Origin: Streptomyces sp. NBC_01255 | GTDB lineage: Bacteria > Actinomycetota > Actinomycetes > Streptomycetales > Streptomycetaceae | Assembly (NCBI RefSeq): GCF_036226445.1 | Contig: NZ_CP108474.1 | Location: 6,138,001 to 6,202,000, forward strand | Length of the DNA stretch: 64,000 nucleotides | Direction of reading: 5' to 3' | In this document: in pieces, positions 27,631-35,617 of the stretch | Position numbering within the stretch: the stretch's first letter is position 1 | Layout: every line of letters begins with the position of its first letter | Position numbers and translations under genes: made by a program | Notes under the pieces: model-generated | Database searches by the model: none | What the model was told of the DNA's origin: nothing | What the model saw: only the letters and a program-made list of their open reading frames with translations

Positions 27631-28782
27631 CTACTGGTGTTCGACAGTGGTGAGTTGAGTGGGGAGTTCGGTGGGGAGTTCCACCGTGACCCGGAAGCCG
27701 CCCCGGGGCGCCGGGCCCGAGTCGAGGGTGCCGCCTGCCGTCGCGACGCGTTCGCGCAGGCCTCGGAGGCCGGTTCCCGGGGGGCCTTCGGCCGGGCCGC
27801 GGCCGTCGTCCGTGACCGTGAGGCGGACCCGGTCGGCCGTGCCGTCGAGGGCTATCACGCAGCGGGTCGCGCCGCTGTGCCGTACCGCGTTCGTCGCGGA
27901 CTCCCGGACGACCCAGCCCAGGAGGGCCTCCGTCTGCGGCTCCAGGAGCGGGCCCGAGCGGCGTACGACCGGATCGATGCCGGCGGAGGAGAGCGCGTCG
28001 CGCGCCCGGTCCAGCTCCGTGGCGAGGCTGCCCTCGCGGTAGCCCGTGACCGCCTCCCTGATCTCGGTGAGCGCCTGGCGGCCCACCGACTCGATGTCCG
28101 CGAGCTGGGACAGCGCGGCGTCGAGGTCGTGCGGCGCCAGACGGCGTACCGCCTCCGACTTCACCACGACCACCGAGAGGGTGTGGCCGAGGAGGTCGTG
28201 CAGGTCGCGCGAGAAGCGGAGCCGCTCCTTCTCCACCGCCGCCCGGGCCAGTTCCTCCCGGGTCGCCCGCAGCGTCCGGACCGTGTCGTCCAGGGCGAGG
28301 ATCGCCGCCGTCACCATGACCGAGATGAACGTCCCGTACACCACGCTGACCGAGTCCCAGTCGTCCCGCCAGAACGTCACTGCCCCGGCCCCCACGACCA
28401 GGGGGACGGTGATCAGGGTCAGCTTTCTGCCCCGGCGTACCACCGCTCCCACCGCCAGGCCGAGCAGCGGGAAGAAGAGCAGCCACTCCCTTCCGTAGCC
28501 GATGGCCAGGGCGAAGGTGAGCGCCCCCAGCGCGGCGAGGAGGGTCCAGGTCAGCGGGGACTCGCGGAGCTCCGGGACGAACGCGCGGAAGATGATCGCG
28601 ATGTAGAGGGTGTTGAAGGTGACCAGGCCGAGGCCGCCGATCCAGGGGTTCGGGGCCTCGCCCCCGAGGAGGTGGGAGAGCGCGCCCATCCCCATCAGGA
28701 GCCAGGGGAGGAGGCTCAGTCCGGTCGGGCCCCGGTCCGAGTGGGCTCGTGCCACCCTTTTCCACCGTCGCCAGGTCCTCAT
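27631..28782 (-). CDS. Sensor histidine kinase (HisKA_3 family)
   Basis: 383 aa. Five or six hydrophobic helices lie in residues 20-160. The dimerisation/phospho-acceptor helix is LRFSRDLHDLLGHTLSVVVV with its His, and the HATPase domain has VRESATNAVRHSGA (N box) and DDGRGP...GTGLRGLRERV (G boxes). This is the NarL-type pairing. It sits after the ABC permease, an arrangement seen where a kinase/regulator pair controls an export ABC transporter of the DrrA/B kind. Confidence 0.92.
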   Translation of the reverse strand: MRTWRRWKRVARAHSDRGPTGLSLLPWLLMGMGALSHLLGGEAPNPWIGGLGLVTFNTLYIAIIFRAFVPELRESPLTWTLLAALGALTFALAIGYGREWLLFFPLLGLAVGAVVRRGRKLTLITVPLVVGAGAVTFWRDDWDSVSVVYGTFISVMVTAAILALDDTVRTLRATREELARAAVEKERLRFSRDLHDLLGHTLSVVVVKSEAVRRLAPHDLDAALSQLADIESVGRQALTEIREAVTGYREGSLATELDRARDALSSAGIDPVVRRSGPLLEPQTEALLGWVVRESATNAVRHSGATRCVIALDGTADRVRLTVTDDGRGPAEGPPGTGLRGLRERVATAGGTLDSGPAPRGGFRVTVELPTELPTQLTTVEHQ

Positions 28783-28810
28783 GTCCGCTGCCCCATCCCC
28801 GTACGCTCCT

Positions 28811-29530
28811 TCACGCCGTCCTTGCCGAACGACGGTACGAGACCGCCGCGTACATGCCGAAGAGTGCCGTCCACACCGCCAGGACGGCCAGGGCCGCCGC
28901 GCCCGGCGCCCTGCCCTCCGTCAGCGCCACGCCCAGCTCCGCGAAGCGGTTCGTCGGGGTGTACGCGGAGATCGCGCGGAGCCAGGACGGGAAGAGGACG
29001 GTCGGGAACCAGAGGCCGCCGACCACCGCGAGGCCGAGGTTGCAGGCCACGTTGACGACGCCCGTCGTCTGGGCGGAGAGGCGGTAGCCGTTGCCGATGC
29101 CGAGGAGGGTGAAGGGGAGGGAGCCCAGCCAGAGTACGAGGGAGAGCGCCGGCCACTGCCAGGCCTCCAGTCGCACGCCGTTGGCCAGGCCGCCCGCGAG
29201 GAGGACGCCCGCGATCGCCGGGAGGACGACCACCGAGCCGGTCAGCGCGCGGCCCGTCACCACCTGGCGCGGGGTCATCGGCGTGACGCGCAGCTGCCGC
29301 AGCCAGCCCGTGGACTTGTCCTCGGCGACCCCGGTGCCCAGGGACAGCGCGGCGCCGAGCGCCCCGTACGCCGCCATGCCGACCATCGCGGCCGTCCGGA
29401 ACGATCCGTCGTCCGTACCGAGGTTGGTGAAGAGGAGGTACATCATCACCGGGACGCCGATCGTCGAGATCGTGAAACCGGCGTCGCGCAGGGTGCGGCG
29501 CACTTCCAGGCGGACGTATGCGGTGATCAC
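28811..29530 (-). CDS. ABC-2 type transporter permease
   Basis: 239 aa with six predicted helices. GTG 29530 overlaps the TGA of the ATPase gene by four bases (GTGA), which fixes the start. Typical ABC-2 features are TAYVRLEVRRTLRD, EDKSTGWLRQLRVTPMT (coupling region) and WFPTVLFPSWLRAISAYTPTNRF near the C-terminus. Together with the ATPase it forms an exporter of unknown cargo. Confidence 0.92.
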   Translation of the reverse strand: MITAYVRLEVRRTLRDAGFTISTIGVPVMMYLLFTNLGTDDGSFRTAAMVGMAAYGALGAALSLGTGVAEDKSTGWLRQLRVTPMTPRQVVTGRALTGSVVVLPAIAGVLLAGGLANGVRLEAWQWPALSLVLWLGSLPFTLLGIGNGYRLSAQTTGVVNVACNLGLAVVGGLWFPTVLFPSWLRAISAYTPTNRFAELGVALTEGRAPGAAALAVLAVWTALFGMYAAVSYRRSARTA

Positions 29531-30450
29531 GACGTGAACTCCCAGGACTCGTGGCGCTGGTCGGGCTTGTGGGTGAGGGCGAGGAACGCGTCGTTCAGGG
29601 AGACCGGGGCGACCTCCAGGGCCCGGATCGCGTCCCGGGCGGCGAGGGCGCGGACCGTGGCGTCGGAGTCGGCGGTACGCAGCCGGGCGCGGTCGCCGCG
29701 GATCTCGACGGAGGCGACGCCGGGCAGCGTCCCGAGCCACTCCGTCGGGCCGCCCGCCAGGTCGAAGGCGACGAGGCTGCCGCCGGCCGCCCGCTTGAGC
29801 TCCTCGCCCGTGCCGTCGGCGAGGAGCCGGCCGGAGTCGAGGACGACGATCCGGTCGGCGTGCGCGTCGGCCTCCTCCAGGTAGTGGGTGGAGAACAGGA
29901 CGGTGTTGCCCCGGCGCGCGTAGCCGCGCATGGCGTCCCAGAACTCCTGGCGCGCCTCGACGTCGAGGGCGTTCGTCGGCTCGTCCAGGACGATCAGCTC
30001 CGGGTTCCCGGCGAGCGCGACGGCGAAGCGGACCCTCTGGACCTGGCCGCCCGAGAGCCGCTCGACCCGGCGGTCGGCCAGGCCGGTCAGACCGGCGAGC
30101 GCCAGGGCCTCCGGCACCGGCATCGGCGAGGGGTACGTCCGGGCGACGAAGGCGATCAGCTCGCGGACCGTGACCCGGGGGACCGGCCGGCCCTCCTGGA
30201 GCATCGCGCCCACCCGGCCCGCCGCGACGGCGCGGGCCGGGTCCCCGCCGAGGATCCGGACGCGGCCGCTGTCGGGTGCGTCGAGGCCGAGGAGCAGGCC
30301 GATGGCCGTGGACTTGCCGGCGCCGTTCCGGCCGAGCAGGGCCACGGTCTCGCCGGGCGGGACGGCGAGGTCGAGGCCGTCGACGGCGCGGACCGGTCCG
30401 TACGCCTTGGAAGCGGCCTCGAAGGCGACCGCGGCGGGTTCGTTCGTCAT
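29527..30450 (-). CDS. ABC transporter ATP-binding protein (DrrA-like)
   Basis: 307 aa. Walker A is GRNGAGKST, the signature is RLSGGQVQRVRFA, Walker B is LIVLDEPTNALD and the switch His is in LFSTHYLEEAD. The C-terminal 80 residues form the extension common in DrrA-type daunorubicin-resistance ATPases. It is the first gene of the leftward operon ATPase–permease–kinase–HIT–regulator. The divergent gap to the MaoC gene contains the KstR-type operator on the other side. Confidence 0.94.
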   Translation of the reverse strand: MTNEPAAVAFEAASKAYGPVRAVDGLDLAVPPGETVALLGRNGAGKSTAIGLLLGLDAPDSGRVRILGGDPARAVAAGRVGAMLQEGRPVPRVTVRELIAFVARTYPSPMPVPEALALAGLTGLADRRVERLSGGQVQRVRFAVALAGNPELIVLDEPTNALDVEARQEFWDAMRGYARRGNTVLFSTHYLEEADAHADRIVVLDSGRLLADGTGEELKRAAGGSLVAFDLAGGPTEWLGTLPGVASVEIRGDRARLRTADSDATVRALAARDAIRALEVAPVSLNDAFLALTHKPDQRHESWEFTS

Positions 30451-30612
30451 ACGGACGACGCTACGAATCCGGCGGCCCCGTCCGGCAGGCGTGAACGTAC
30501 GGACCTGGCCGTGACAAATGTCCCGGGACCGTCTGCTGACGGCTCGTCAGGTAGGGGGTGCCGACAGGGTTCCCAACTCCTCCCGCCTCGGCTATACATG
30601 AGATCCACCGAC

Positions 30613-30628
30613 CTAGAACGCGTTCTAG
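30613..30628 (+). promoter_or_regulatory. KstR-type operator, perfect palindrome
   Basis: CTAGAACGCGTTCTAG is a perfect 16-bp palindrome containing TnnAACnnGTTnnA. It lies about 108 bases ahead of the MaoC gene and just after a TATACATGAG stretch that could be a -10 element. The rest of the 30451-30735 gap shows no gene. Confidence 0.8.
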
Positions 30629-30735
30629 AACGGCCGCGTTCCGGGACGGTCCCGCACGGCCTCGGTGCGACCGACGGTGCGGACGGTCGCGCCGAGGTCT
30701 TTCCCGCCACCTCGCCCACGAGGAGCAGCAGCCCG

Positions 30736-31590
30736 ATGCCGATCGACCCCGCCAAGGCCGTCGCCGCCGAACCCCGCAGCGCCGAGATCTCCTGGGACCA
30801 CAAGGACGTCCAGCTCTACCACCTGGGCCTGGGCGCCGGCCTGCCGGCGACCGACCCCGACGAGCTTCGCTACACCCTGGAGTCCAGGCTCCACGTCCTC
30901 CCCAGCTTCGCCACCGTCGCGGGCGCCGGCATGGGCGTCGTCGGAGGGCTCTCCGCCCCCGGCATCGACATCGACCTCGCCGCCGTCCTGCACGGCGGCC
31001 AGTCGGTCACGCTCCACCGGCCCGTCCCCGTCAGCGGCCGCGCCGTCTCCACCTCCCGCGTCGCCGCCGTCTACGACAAGGGCAAGGCCGCCGTCCTCGT
31101 CCTGCGCTCCGAGGCCTCCGACGCCGACGGCCCGCTCTGGACCAACGACGCCCAGATCTTCGTCCGCGGCGAAGGCGGCTGGGGCGGCGACCGCGGCCCC
31201 TCCGAGCGCCTCGCGCTCCCGGAGCGGGAGCCCGACGCCACCGTCGAGCGGCCGATCCGCGAGGAACAGGCCCTGCTCTACCGGCTCTCCGGCGACTGGA
31301 ACCCGCTCCACGCCGACCCCGAGTTCGCCAAGCTCGCGGGCTTCGACCGGCCGATCCTGCACGGCCTCTGCTCGTACGGCATGACCCTCAAGGCCGTCGT
31401 CGACACCCTGCTCGACGGGGACGTCACCCGGGTCCGCTCGTACCGCACGCGCTTCGCCGGGATCGTCTTCCCCGGCGAGACCCTGCGCCTGCGGATGTGG
31501 GCCGGCGAGGACAGCGTCCAGGTGGCGGTCACCGCGGTGGAGCGCGACGACGCCCCCGTACTCGCCGACACCGTCGTCGAGCACTCCTGA
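30736..31590 (+). CDS. MaoC-family 2-enoyl-CoA hydratase (double hot-dog, ChsH3-like)
   Basis: 284 aa. The hydratase-2 motif YRLSGDWNPLHADPEFAKLAGFDRPILHG (catalytic Asp and His) lies in the second hot-dog domain; the first half is a non-catalytic hot dog. The length and layout match peroxisomal MFE-2 hydratases and mycobacterial Rv3538/ChsH3, which hydrate steroid side-chain enoyl-CoAs. ATG 30736 is preceded by AGGAG at 10 bases. It is first in the operon hydratase–alcohol dehydrogenase–SDR behind a KstR-type box. Confidence 0.9.
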   Translation: MPIDPAKAVAAEPRSAEISWDHKDVQLYHLGLGAGLPATDPDELRYTLESRLHVLPSFATVAGAGMGVVGGLSAPGIDIDLAAVLHGGQSVTLHRPVPVSGRAVSTSRVAAVYDKGKAAVLVLRSEASDADGPLWTNDAQIFVRGEGGWGGDRGPSERLALPEREPDATVERPIREEQALLYRLSGDWNPLHADPEFAKLAGFDRPILHGLCSYGMTLKAVVDTLLDGDVTRVRSYRTRFAGIVFPGETLRLRMWAGEDSVQVAVTAVERDDAPVLADTVVEHS

Positions 31591-31607
31591 CACCTAGACC
31601 CATTCCC

Positions 31608-31647
31608 GTACTCCTGTACTCCCGTACTCCTGTACTCCTGTACTCCT
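31608..31647 (+). repeat. Five tandem 8-bp repeats before a ribosome site
   Basis: GTACTCCT is repeated five times from 31608 to 31647 (second copy ends in C instead of T), followed directly by GAGGGGAG and the ATG of the alcohol dehydrogenase. This is a simple-sequence run filling almost the whole intergenic gap. Confidence 0.92.
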
Positions 31648-31662
31648 GAGGGGAGCCGCACC

Positions 31663-32739
31663 ATGCGCGCAGCCGTACTGCACGAGATCGGCCAGGACAA
31701 ACTCGAAGTCCTCGACGACGTCGAGGCGGTGGGCTTCGGCCCCGGCAAGGTGCGGATCCGCGTCCGCGCCACCGGCCTCTGCCACTCCGACGTCTCCGCG
31801 ATGAGCGGCGTCCTGCCGCAGCCCGCCCCCTTCATCCCCGGCCACGAGGGCGCGGGCGAGATCCTCGACATCGGCGACGGAGTCACCCACCTGACCCCGG
31901 GCCAGCGCGTCCTGCTCTGCTGGCTGCCCGCCTGCGGCACCTGTCCCGCCTGCAAGCGCGGCCAGACACAGCTCTGCCTGGCCGGCTTCATGAACGCCGG
32001 CACGCCCAACTTCAAGCGCCCCGGCGGGGACGTCTTCGGCTTCGCCGGCACCGGCACCTTCACCGAGGAGGTCGTCGTCCCCGCGGGCTGCGCCGTCCCC
32101 ATCCCCGACGACGTGCCCTTCGACATCGCGGCCCTCATCGGCTGCGGCGTCACCACGGGTCTCGGCGCGGCCATCAACACCGCGAAGGTGGAGGCCGGTT
32201 CGTCGGTCGCCGTCATCGGCTGCGGCGGCGTCGGCATCTCCACGATCCAGGGCGCCAAGCTCCAGGGCGCCGCCCAGATCATCGCCGTCGACCCCGTCGA
32301 GTCCCGGCGCGAGGCCGCACTGCGCTTCGGCGCCACGGAGGCCGTCGCCCCGGACGCGCTCGCCGACGCCAAGCAGCGGATCACCGGCGGGGAGGGCTTC
32401 GACTACGTCTTCGAGGTCGTCGGCAAGTCCGCCACCGCCCGCACCGCCTACGAGACGACCCGGCGCGGCGGCACGCTCTGCGTCGTCGGCGCGGGCGCCC
32501 TCGACGACTTCCTCCAGTTCAACATGTTCGAGCTCTTCTTCGACGAGAAGAAGATCCTGCCCTCCATGTACGGCGGCGGGGACGTGCTCACGTCGTACGA
32601 GCGGACCATCGCGCTCTGGCGGGCCGGCCGCGTCGACCTGGAGTCGCTCATCACCCACCGGGTGCCGCTGGCCGGGATCAACGAGGCGCTGGAGCAGATG
32701 CGTACGGGCACGGCACTCCGCACCTGCATCGAGATCTGA
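31663..32739 (+). CDS. Zinc-dependent alcohol dehydrogenase (MDR family)
   Basis: 358 aa. Catalytic zinc ligands lie in TGLCHSDVSA and PGHEGAGEI, and a structural zinc site is formed by CGTCPACKRGQTQLC. The NAD-binding site is VIGCGGVGISTIQGA. The C-terminal THRVPLAGINEALEQMRTG is typical of class III-related dehydrogenases. It presumably oxidises an alcohol intermediate of the pathway encoded with the hydratase and SDR. Confidence 0.92.
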   Translation: MRAAVLHEIGQDKLEVLDDVEAVGFGPGKVRIRVRATGLCHSDVSAMSGVLPQPAPFIPGHEGAGEILDIGDGVTHLTPGQRVLLCWLPACGTCPACKRGQTQLCLAGFMNAGTPNFKRPGGDVFGFAGTGTFTEEVVVPAGCAVPIPDDVPFDIAALIGCGVTTGLGAAINTAKVEAGSSVAVIGCGGVGISTIQGAKLQGAAQIIAVDPVESRREAALRFGATEAVAPDALADAKQRITGGEGFDYVFEVVGKSATARTAYETTRRGGTLCVVGAGALDDFLQFNMFELFFDEKKILPSMYGGGDVLTSYERTIALWRAGRVDLESLITHRVPLAGINEALEQMRTGTALRTCIEI

Positions 32740-32764
32740 GACCTGAGATCCGAGACCTGAGAGG
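32731..32764 (+). repeat. Four tandem 7-bp repeats before a ribosome site
   Basis: GAGATCT, GAGACCT, GAGATCC and GAGACCT follow one another from 32731; the first contains the last codons of the alcohol dehydrogenase. The run ends in GAGAGGA, which may serve the SDR gene at 32776. Confidence 0.88.
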
Positions 32765-32775
32765 ACTTCTGCGAG

Positions 32776-33720
32776 ATGTCACTCCCTCTTGAGGGTTTGA
32801 GCGCGATCGTCACCGGCGCCGGACGGGGCCTCGGCCGCGCCGAGGCGCTCGAACTGGCCCGGCTCGGCGCGGCCGTCGTCGTCAACGACTACGGGCAGGC
32901 CGGCCGCGACGGCTCCGGGGACGCCTCCGCCGCGCCCGCCGAGGAGGTCGCCGCGGAGATCCGCGCGGCGGGCGGCCGGGCGGTCGCCCACCTCGGCGAC
33001 GTCTCCGACTTCGAGACGGCGCGGGGCCTGGTCGACCTGGCGGTGGCCGAGTTCGGGAAGCTGGACGTCCTGGTCAACAACGCGGGCATCCTGCGCGACC
33101 GGATGGTCTTCTCGATGAGCGAGGACGAGTGGGACTCCGTCGTACGAGTCCACCTCAAGGGCCACTTCAACACCACCCACTTCGCGGCGGTGCACTGGCG
33201 GGGCCGCTCCAAGGCGGGGGAGACCGGCGTCTACGGCCGGATCGTCAACACCTCCTCCGAGGCCTTCCTCGCCGGCTCGGCCGGCCAGCCCAACTACGCG
33301 GCGGCCAAGGGCGGCATCGTGGGCCTGACGACCTCGTCGGCGCTCGCGCTCGCCCGGTACGGGGTCACGGCCAACGCGATCTGCCCGCGGGCCAGGACCC
33401 GCATGACGGAGGACGTCTTCGCGGGCTTCGCCGAACCGACGGCCGAGGGTGACCTCGACCCGCTGTCCCCGGAGCACGTGGCGCCGCTCGTCGGCTACCT
33501 CGCCTCCCCTGCGGCGGCCGGGGTCAACGGCCAGCTGCTCGTCGTCCACGGCGGGATGGTGGCGGTCGTGGACAGGCCCAGGGTGTCGGCCAAGTTCGAC
33601 ACGGCCAAGGAGGCGTTCACGTACGAGGAACTGGACTCCGTGCTGACCCCGCACTACGCGTCCCGCCCGGCGGGCGAGACGTTCGCCGCGGCGGAGGTGC
33701 TGGGGCTGAAGAAGGGCTGA
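32776..33720 (+). CDS. Short-chain dehydrogenase/reductase (MFE-2/17-beta-HSD type)
   Basis: 314 aa. It has TGAGRGLGRAEA (NAD site), LVNNAGILRD, NTSSEAFLAG (catalytic Ser) and NYAAAKGGIVGL (Tyr and Lys). The length and the late segment (RVSAKFDTAKEAFTYEELD) match the dehydrogenase part of peroxisomal multifunctional enzyme 2 and mycobacterial steroid 3-hydroxyacyl-CoA dehydrogenases. With the MaoC protein it would give the hydration and second oxidation steps of beta-oxidation. Confidence 0.92.
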   Translation: MSLPLEGLSAIVTGAGRGLGRAEALELARLGAAVVVNDYGQAGRDGSGDASAAPAEEVAAEIRAAGGRAVAHLGDVSDFETARGLVDLAVAEFGKLDVLVNNAGILRDRMVFSMSEDEWDSVVRVHLKGHFNTTHFAAVHWRGRSKAGETGVYGRIVNTSSEAFLAGSAGQPNYAAAKGGIVGLTTSSALALARYGVTANAICPRARTRMTEDVFAGFAEPTAEGDLDPLSPEHVAPLVGYLASPAAAGVNGQLLVVHGGMVAVVDRPRVSAKFDTAKEAFTYEELDSVLTPHYASRPAGETFAAAEVLGLKKG

Positions 33721-33750
33721 CCGGGAGGTCGGCCCGGGTGGGGGAACGGT

Positions 33751-33780
33751 GAAGGGCCCCGGGGAGACCCGGGGCCCTTC
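33751..33780 (+). terminator. Strong hairpin terminator of the hydratase-ADH-SDR operon
   Basis: A perfect 13-bp stem (GAAGGGCCCCGGG with its complement) closes a GAGA tetraloop, 31 bases after the SDR stop. Confidence 0.92.
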
Positions 33781-33802
33781 ACCGCGCTCGACTACTACTC
33801 GG

Positions 33803-33931
33803 TCACTGCGCGACGGGTTCGCGACGGTGGCGCCCGTGCGGCGAGGACGTGGAGTCCTCCGCAGGCGACGCCTCACCGCGATGCCTTCCGGAACCGTTCG
33901 GCTCCTTACCCTCCGTGCTTGCTTCCGACAT
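33803..33931 (-). CDS. Possible small basic protein
   Basis: 42 codons from an ATG with GGGGTGAG in front. The peptide contains SGRHRGEA and PHGRHRREP, two GRHR repeats, and is highly charged with no hydrophobic segment. The similar GRHR-rich composition and a ribosome site are the only support. It might be a small regulatory or nucleic-acid-binding protein; equally it may be spurious. Confidence 0.4.
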   Translation of the reverse strand: MSEASTEGKEPNGSGRHRGEASPAEDSTSSPHGRHRREPVAQ

Positions 33932-34005
33932 GGTGCAACTCACCCCGTATGAATCGGTCGTTCGGTCTTGCTGTGCAACCCGTGAGTTTAATGACGCGGA
34001 GTCCG

Positions 34006-34410
34006 TCATGTCCCGTCGTACGTGGCCCGGGCCCGGTCGATCGCCTCGACGTGCCGCTCGGCCCAGCCGGCGAGGACGACCAGCGAGTCGTACAGCTCCC
34101 GCGCCATCGGCGTCGCCGTGTACTCGACCCTCGGCGGCACGGTCGGGAAGACGGTGCGGGTCAGCAGGCCGTCGCGCTCCAGATTGCGCAGGGTCAGCGT
34201 CAGCATGCGGCGGCTGATGCCCTTGAGCTGCCGCTCCAGTTCGGTGAAGCGGACCGGGCCCTGCGAGGTGGCCAGCAGGATGCCGACGCTCCACTTCCCG
34301 CTGACCCTGCCGAGGACGTCGAGCACCGAACAGGCGGTCTCCGCGTCGGGATTCTCGCACTCCTTCACGGCGCTGACCTGGATGGTCACATCGGTGTTCC
34401 CCTGAGACAT
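34006..34410 (-). CDS. HxlR-family winged-helix regulator
   Basis: 134 aa. It has the HxlR layout: CSVLDVLGRVSGKWSVGILL, RFTELERQLKGISRRMLTLTLRNLERDGLL and PPRVEYTATPMARELYD. An N-terminal CENPD Cys and a Cys in TACSV could sense thiol-reactive compounds, as in related HypR or QorR regulators. It is divergent from the oxidoreductase gene, its likely target. Confidence 0.92.
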   Translation of the reverse strand: MSQGNTDVTIQVSAVKECENPDAETACSVLDVLGRVSGKWSVGILLATSQGPVRFTELERQLKGISRRMLTLTLRNLERDGLLTRTVFPTVPPRVEYTATPMARELYDSLVVLAGWAERHVEAIDRARATYDGT

Positions 34411-34435
34411 GAATGTGCCTCCTTCCGCTCCGGCC

Positions 34436-34452
34436 CATGGTCCCAGACCATG
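34436..34452. promoter_or_regulatory. Candidate HxlR operator palindrome
   Basis: CATGGTCCCAGACCATG is a perfect 7-bp inverted repeat with a 3-base centre, placed midway in the 81-bp gap between the divergent HxlR and oxidoreductase genes. Confidence 0.6.
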
Positions 34453-34491
34453 ATCCCTGTCACCGGAACGGATCGATCAGGGGGAGTCACC

Positions 34492-35592
34492 ATGGCGGAC
34501 AGGATTCGCGTAGGAGTGGTCGGGGCGCACGCCGAGCGTGGCTGGGGGCGCGCCATCCACCTGCCGGCCCTGACGGCCTCGCGGGACGACTACGAGATCA
34601 CCGCGGTCGCCGGTACGAGCACGGAGTCGGCGCGCGCGGCGGCCGAGGTGTGGGGAGCCCGGCACGCCTTCGACGACGCCCGGGATCTGATGGCGCACCC
34701 CGAGGTCGACCTGGTCACCGTCGCCGTACAACTCCCGCAGCGGGACGGCCTGGTGGACGCGGCGATCGCGGCCGGCAAGCACGTGTACAGCGAGTGGCCG
34801 CTGGCGCTCGACGCGGCGACCGCCGAGCGGTTCCGTACGAGCGCGGAGGCGGCCGGCGTCCGGGCCGCGGTCGGGCTGCAGTCCCGCCACCACCCGATGG
34901 TGCGGTACCTGCGCGACCTGCTCGCCGAGGGCGTGGTCGGCGAGGTCCTCTCCACCTCGCTCACCTACTCGCTCGCGGCGCCCGAGGTCTGGTCGCAGCG
35001 GTACACGGCGCTGTTCGACCAGACCAAGGGCGCCAACCACGTGGCGGTCGTCGGCGGCCACTCCCTCGACATGTACCGGTCGATCGTGGGTGACTTCGCC
35101 GAGCTGTCGGCGTCCCTGACGACCCGGATCCGCACGGTCACCCTTCAGGAGACCGGCGAGGAGATCGAGGTGACCTCGCCGGACCAGATCGTGGTGGCGG
35201 GCCTGCTGGAGTCGGGGGCCGCGGCCTCCGCGCACTTCATGACGGGCGGACCGCGGGGCGACGGCTTCCGCGTCGAGGTGCACGGACGGTCCGGCCGGCT
35301 CGTCCTGCGTTCCACCGACGACTCGCTGGTCGGACCCGAGTTCGTCCTCACGCGCGCGGACGCCAACGGCGGCCCCGTCGAGACGCTCGCGCTGCCCGAG
35401 CGCTACCGCCCGGCGGCGGGCGGGGTGCCGTCGCCGGTGAGCAACGTGCACCAGGTGTATGCGGATCTGGCGCGGGCGATCCGTACCGGCGAACCCTTCG
35501 ACCCCGACTTCGGCACGGCGGTGCGCACGCACCGCCTCCTCGACGCGATCAAGCGGTCCGCCGAGACGGGCCGGCGGGAGCGGCTCGGCTGA
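34492..35592 (+). CDS. Gfo/Idh/MocA-family oxidoreductase
   Basis: 366 aa. The N-terminal Rossmann domain is RIRVGVVGAHAERGWGRAIH, and AGKHVYSEWPLALD corresponds to the EKP motif with Trp-Pro replacing Lys-Pro. The C-terminal alpha/beta domain is GFRVEVHGRSGRLVLR. The family oxidises or reduces sugars and related compounds with NAD(P). The altered E-K-P motif (SEWPL) is worth noting because the Lys is usually catalytic. It is divergent from HxlR with a palindrome between. Confidence 0.9.
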   Translation: MADRIRVGVVGAHAERGWGRAIHLPALTASRDDYEITAVAGTSTESARAAAEVWGARHAFDDARDLMAHPEVDLVTVAVQLPQRDGLVDAAIAAGKHVYSEWPLALDAATAERFRTSAEAAGVRAAVGLQSRHHPMVRYLRDLLAEGVVGEVLSTSLTYSLAAPEVWSQRYTALFDQTKGANHVAVVGGHSLDMYRSIVGDFAELSASLTTRIRTVTLQETGEEIEVTSPDQIVVAGLLESGAAASAHFMTGGPRGDGFRVEVHGRSGRLVLRSTDDSLVGPEFVLTRADANGGPVETLALPERYRPAAGGVPSPVSNVHQVYADLARAIRTGEPFDPDFGTAVRTHRLLDAIKRSAETGRRERLG

Positions 35593-35617
35593 ACGCGTGT
35601 CGGTACGGAGCCCCGTC

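Noticed and set aside
28610..29884. 424-codon + strand frame
   Set aside because: Antisense to the ABC permease, ATPase and kinase genes, which carry all family motifs.
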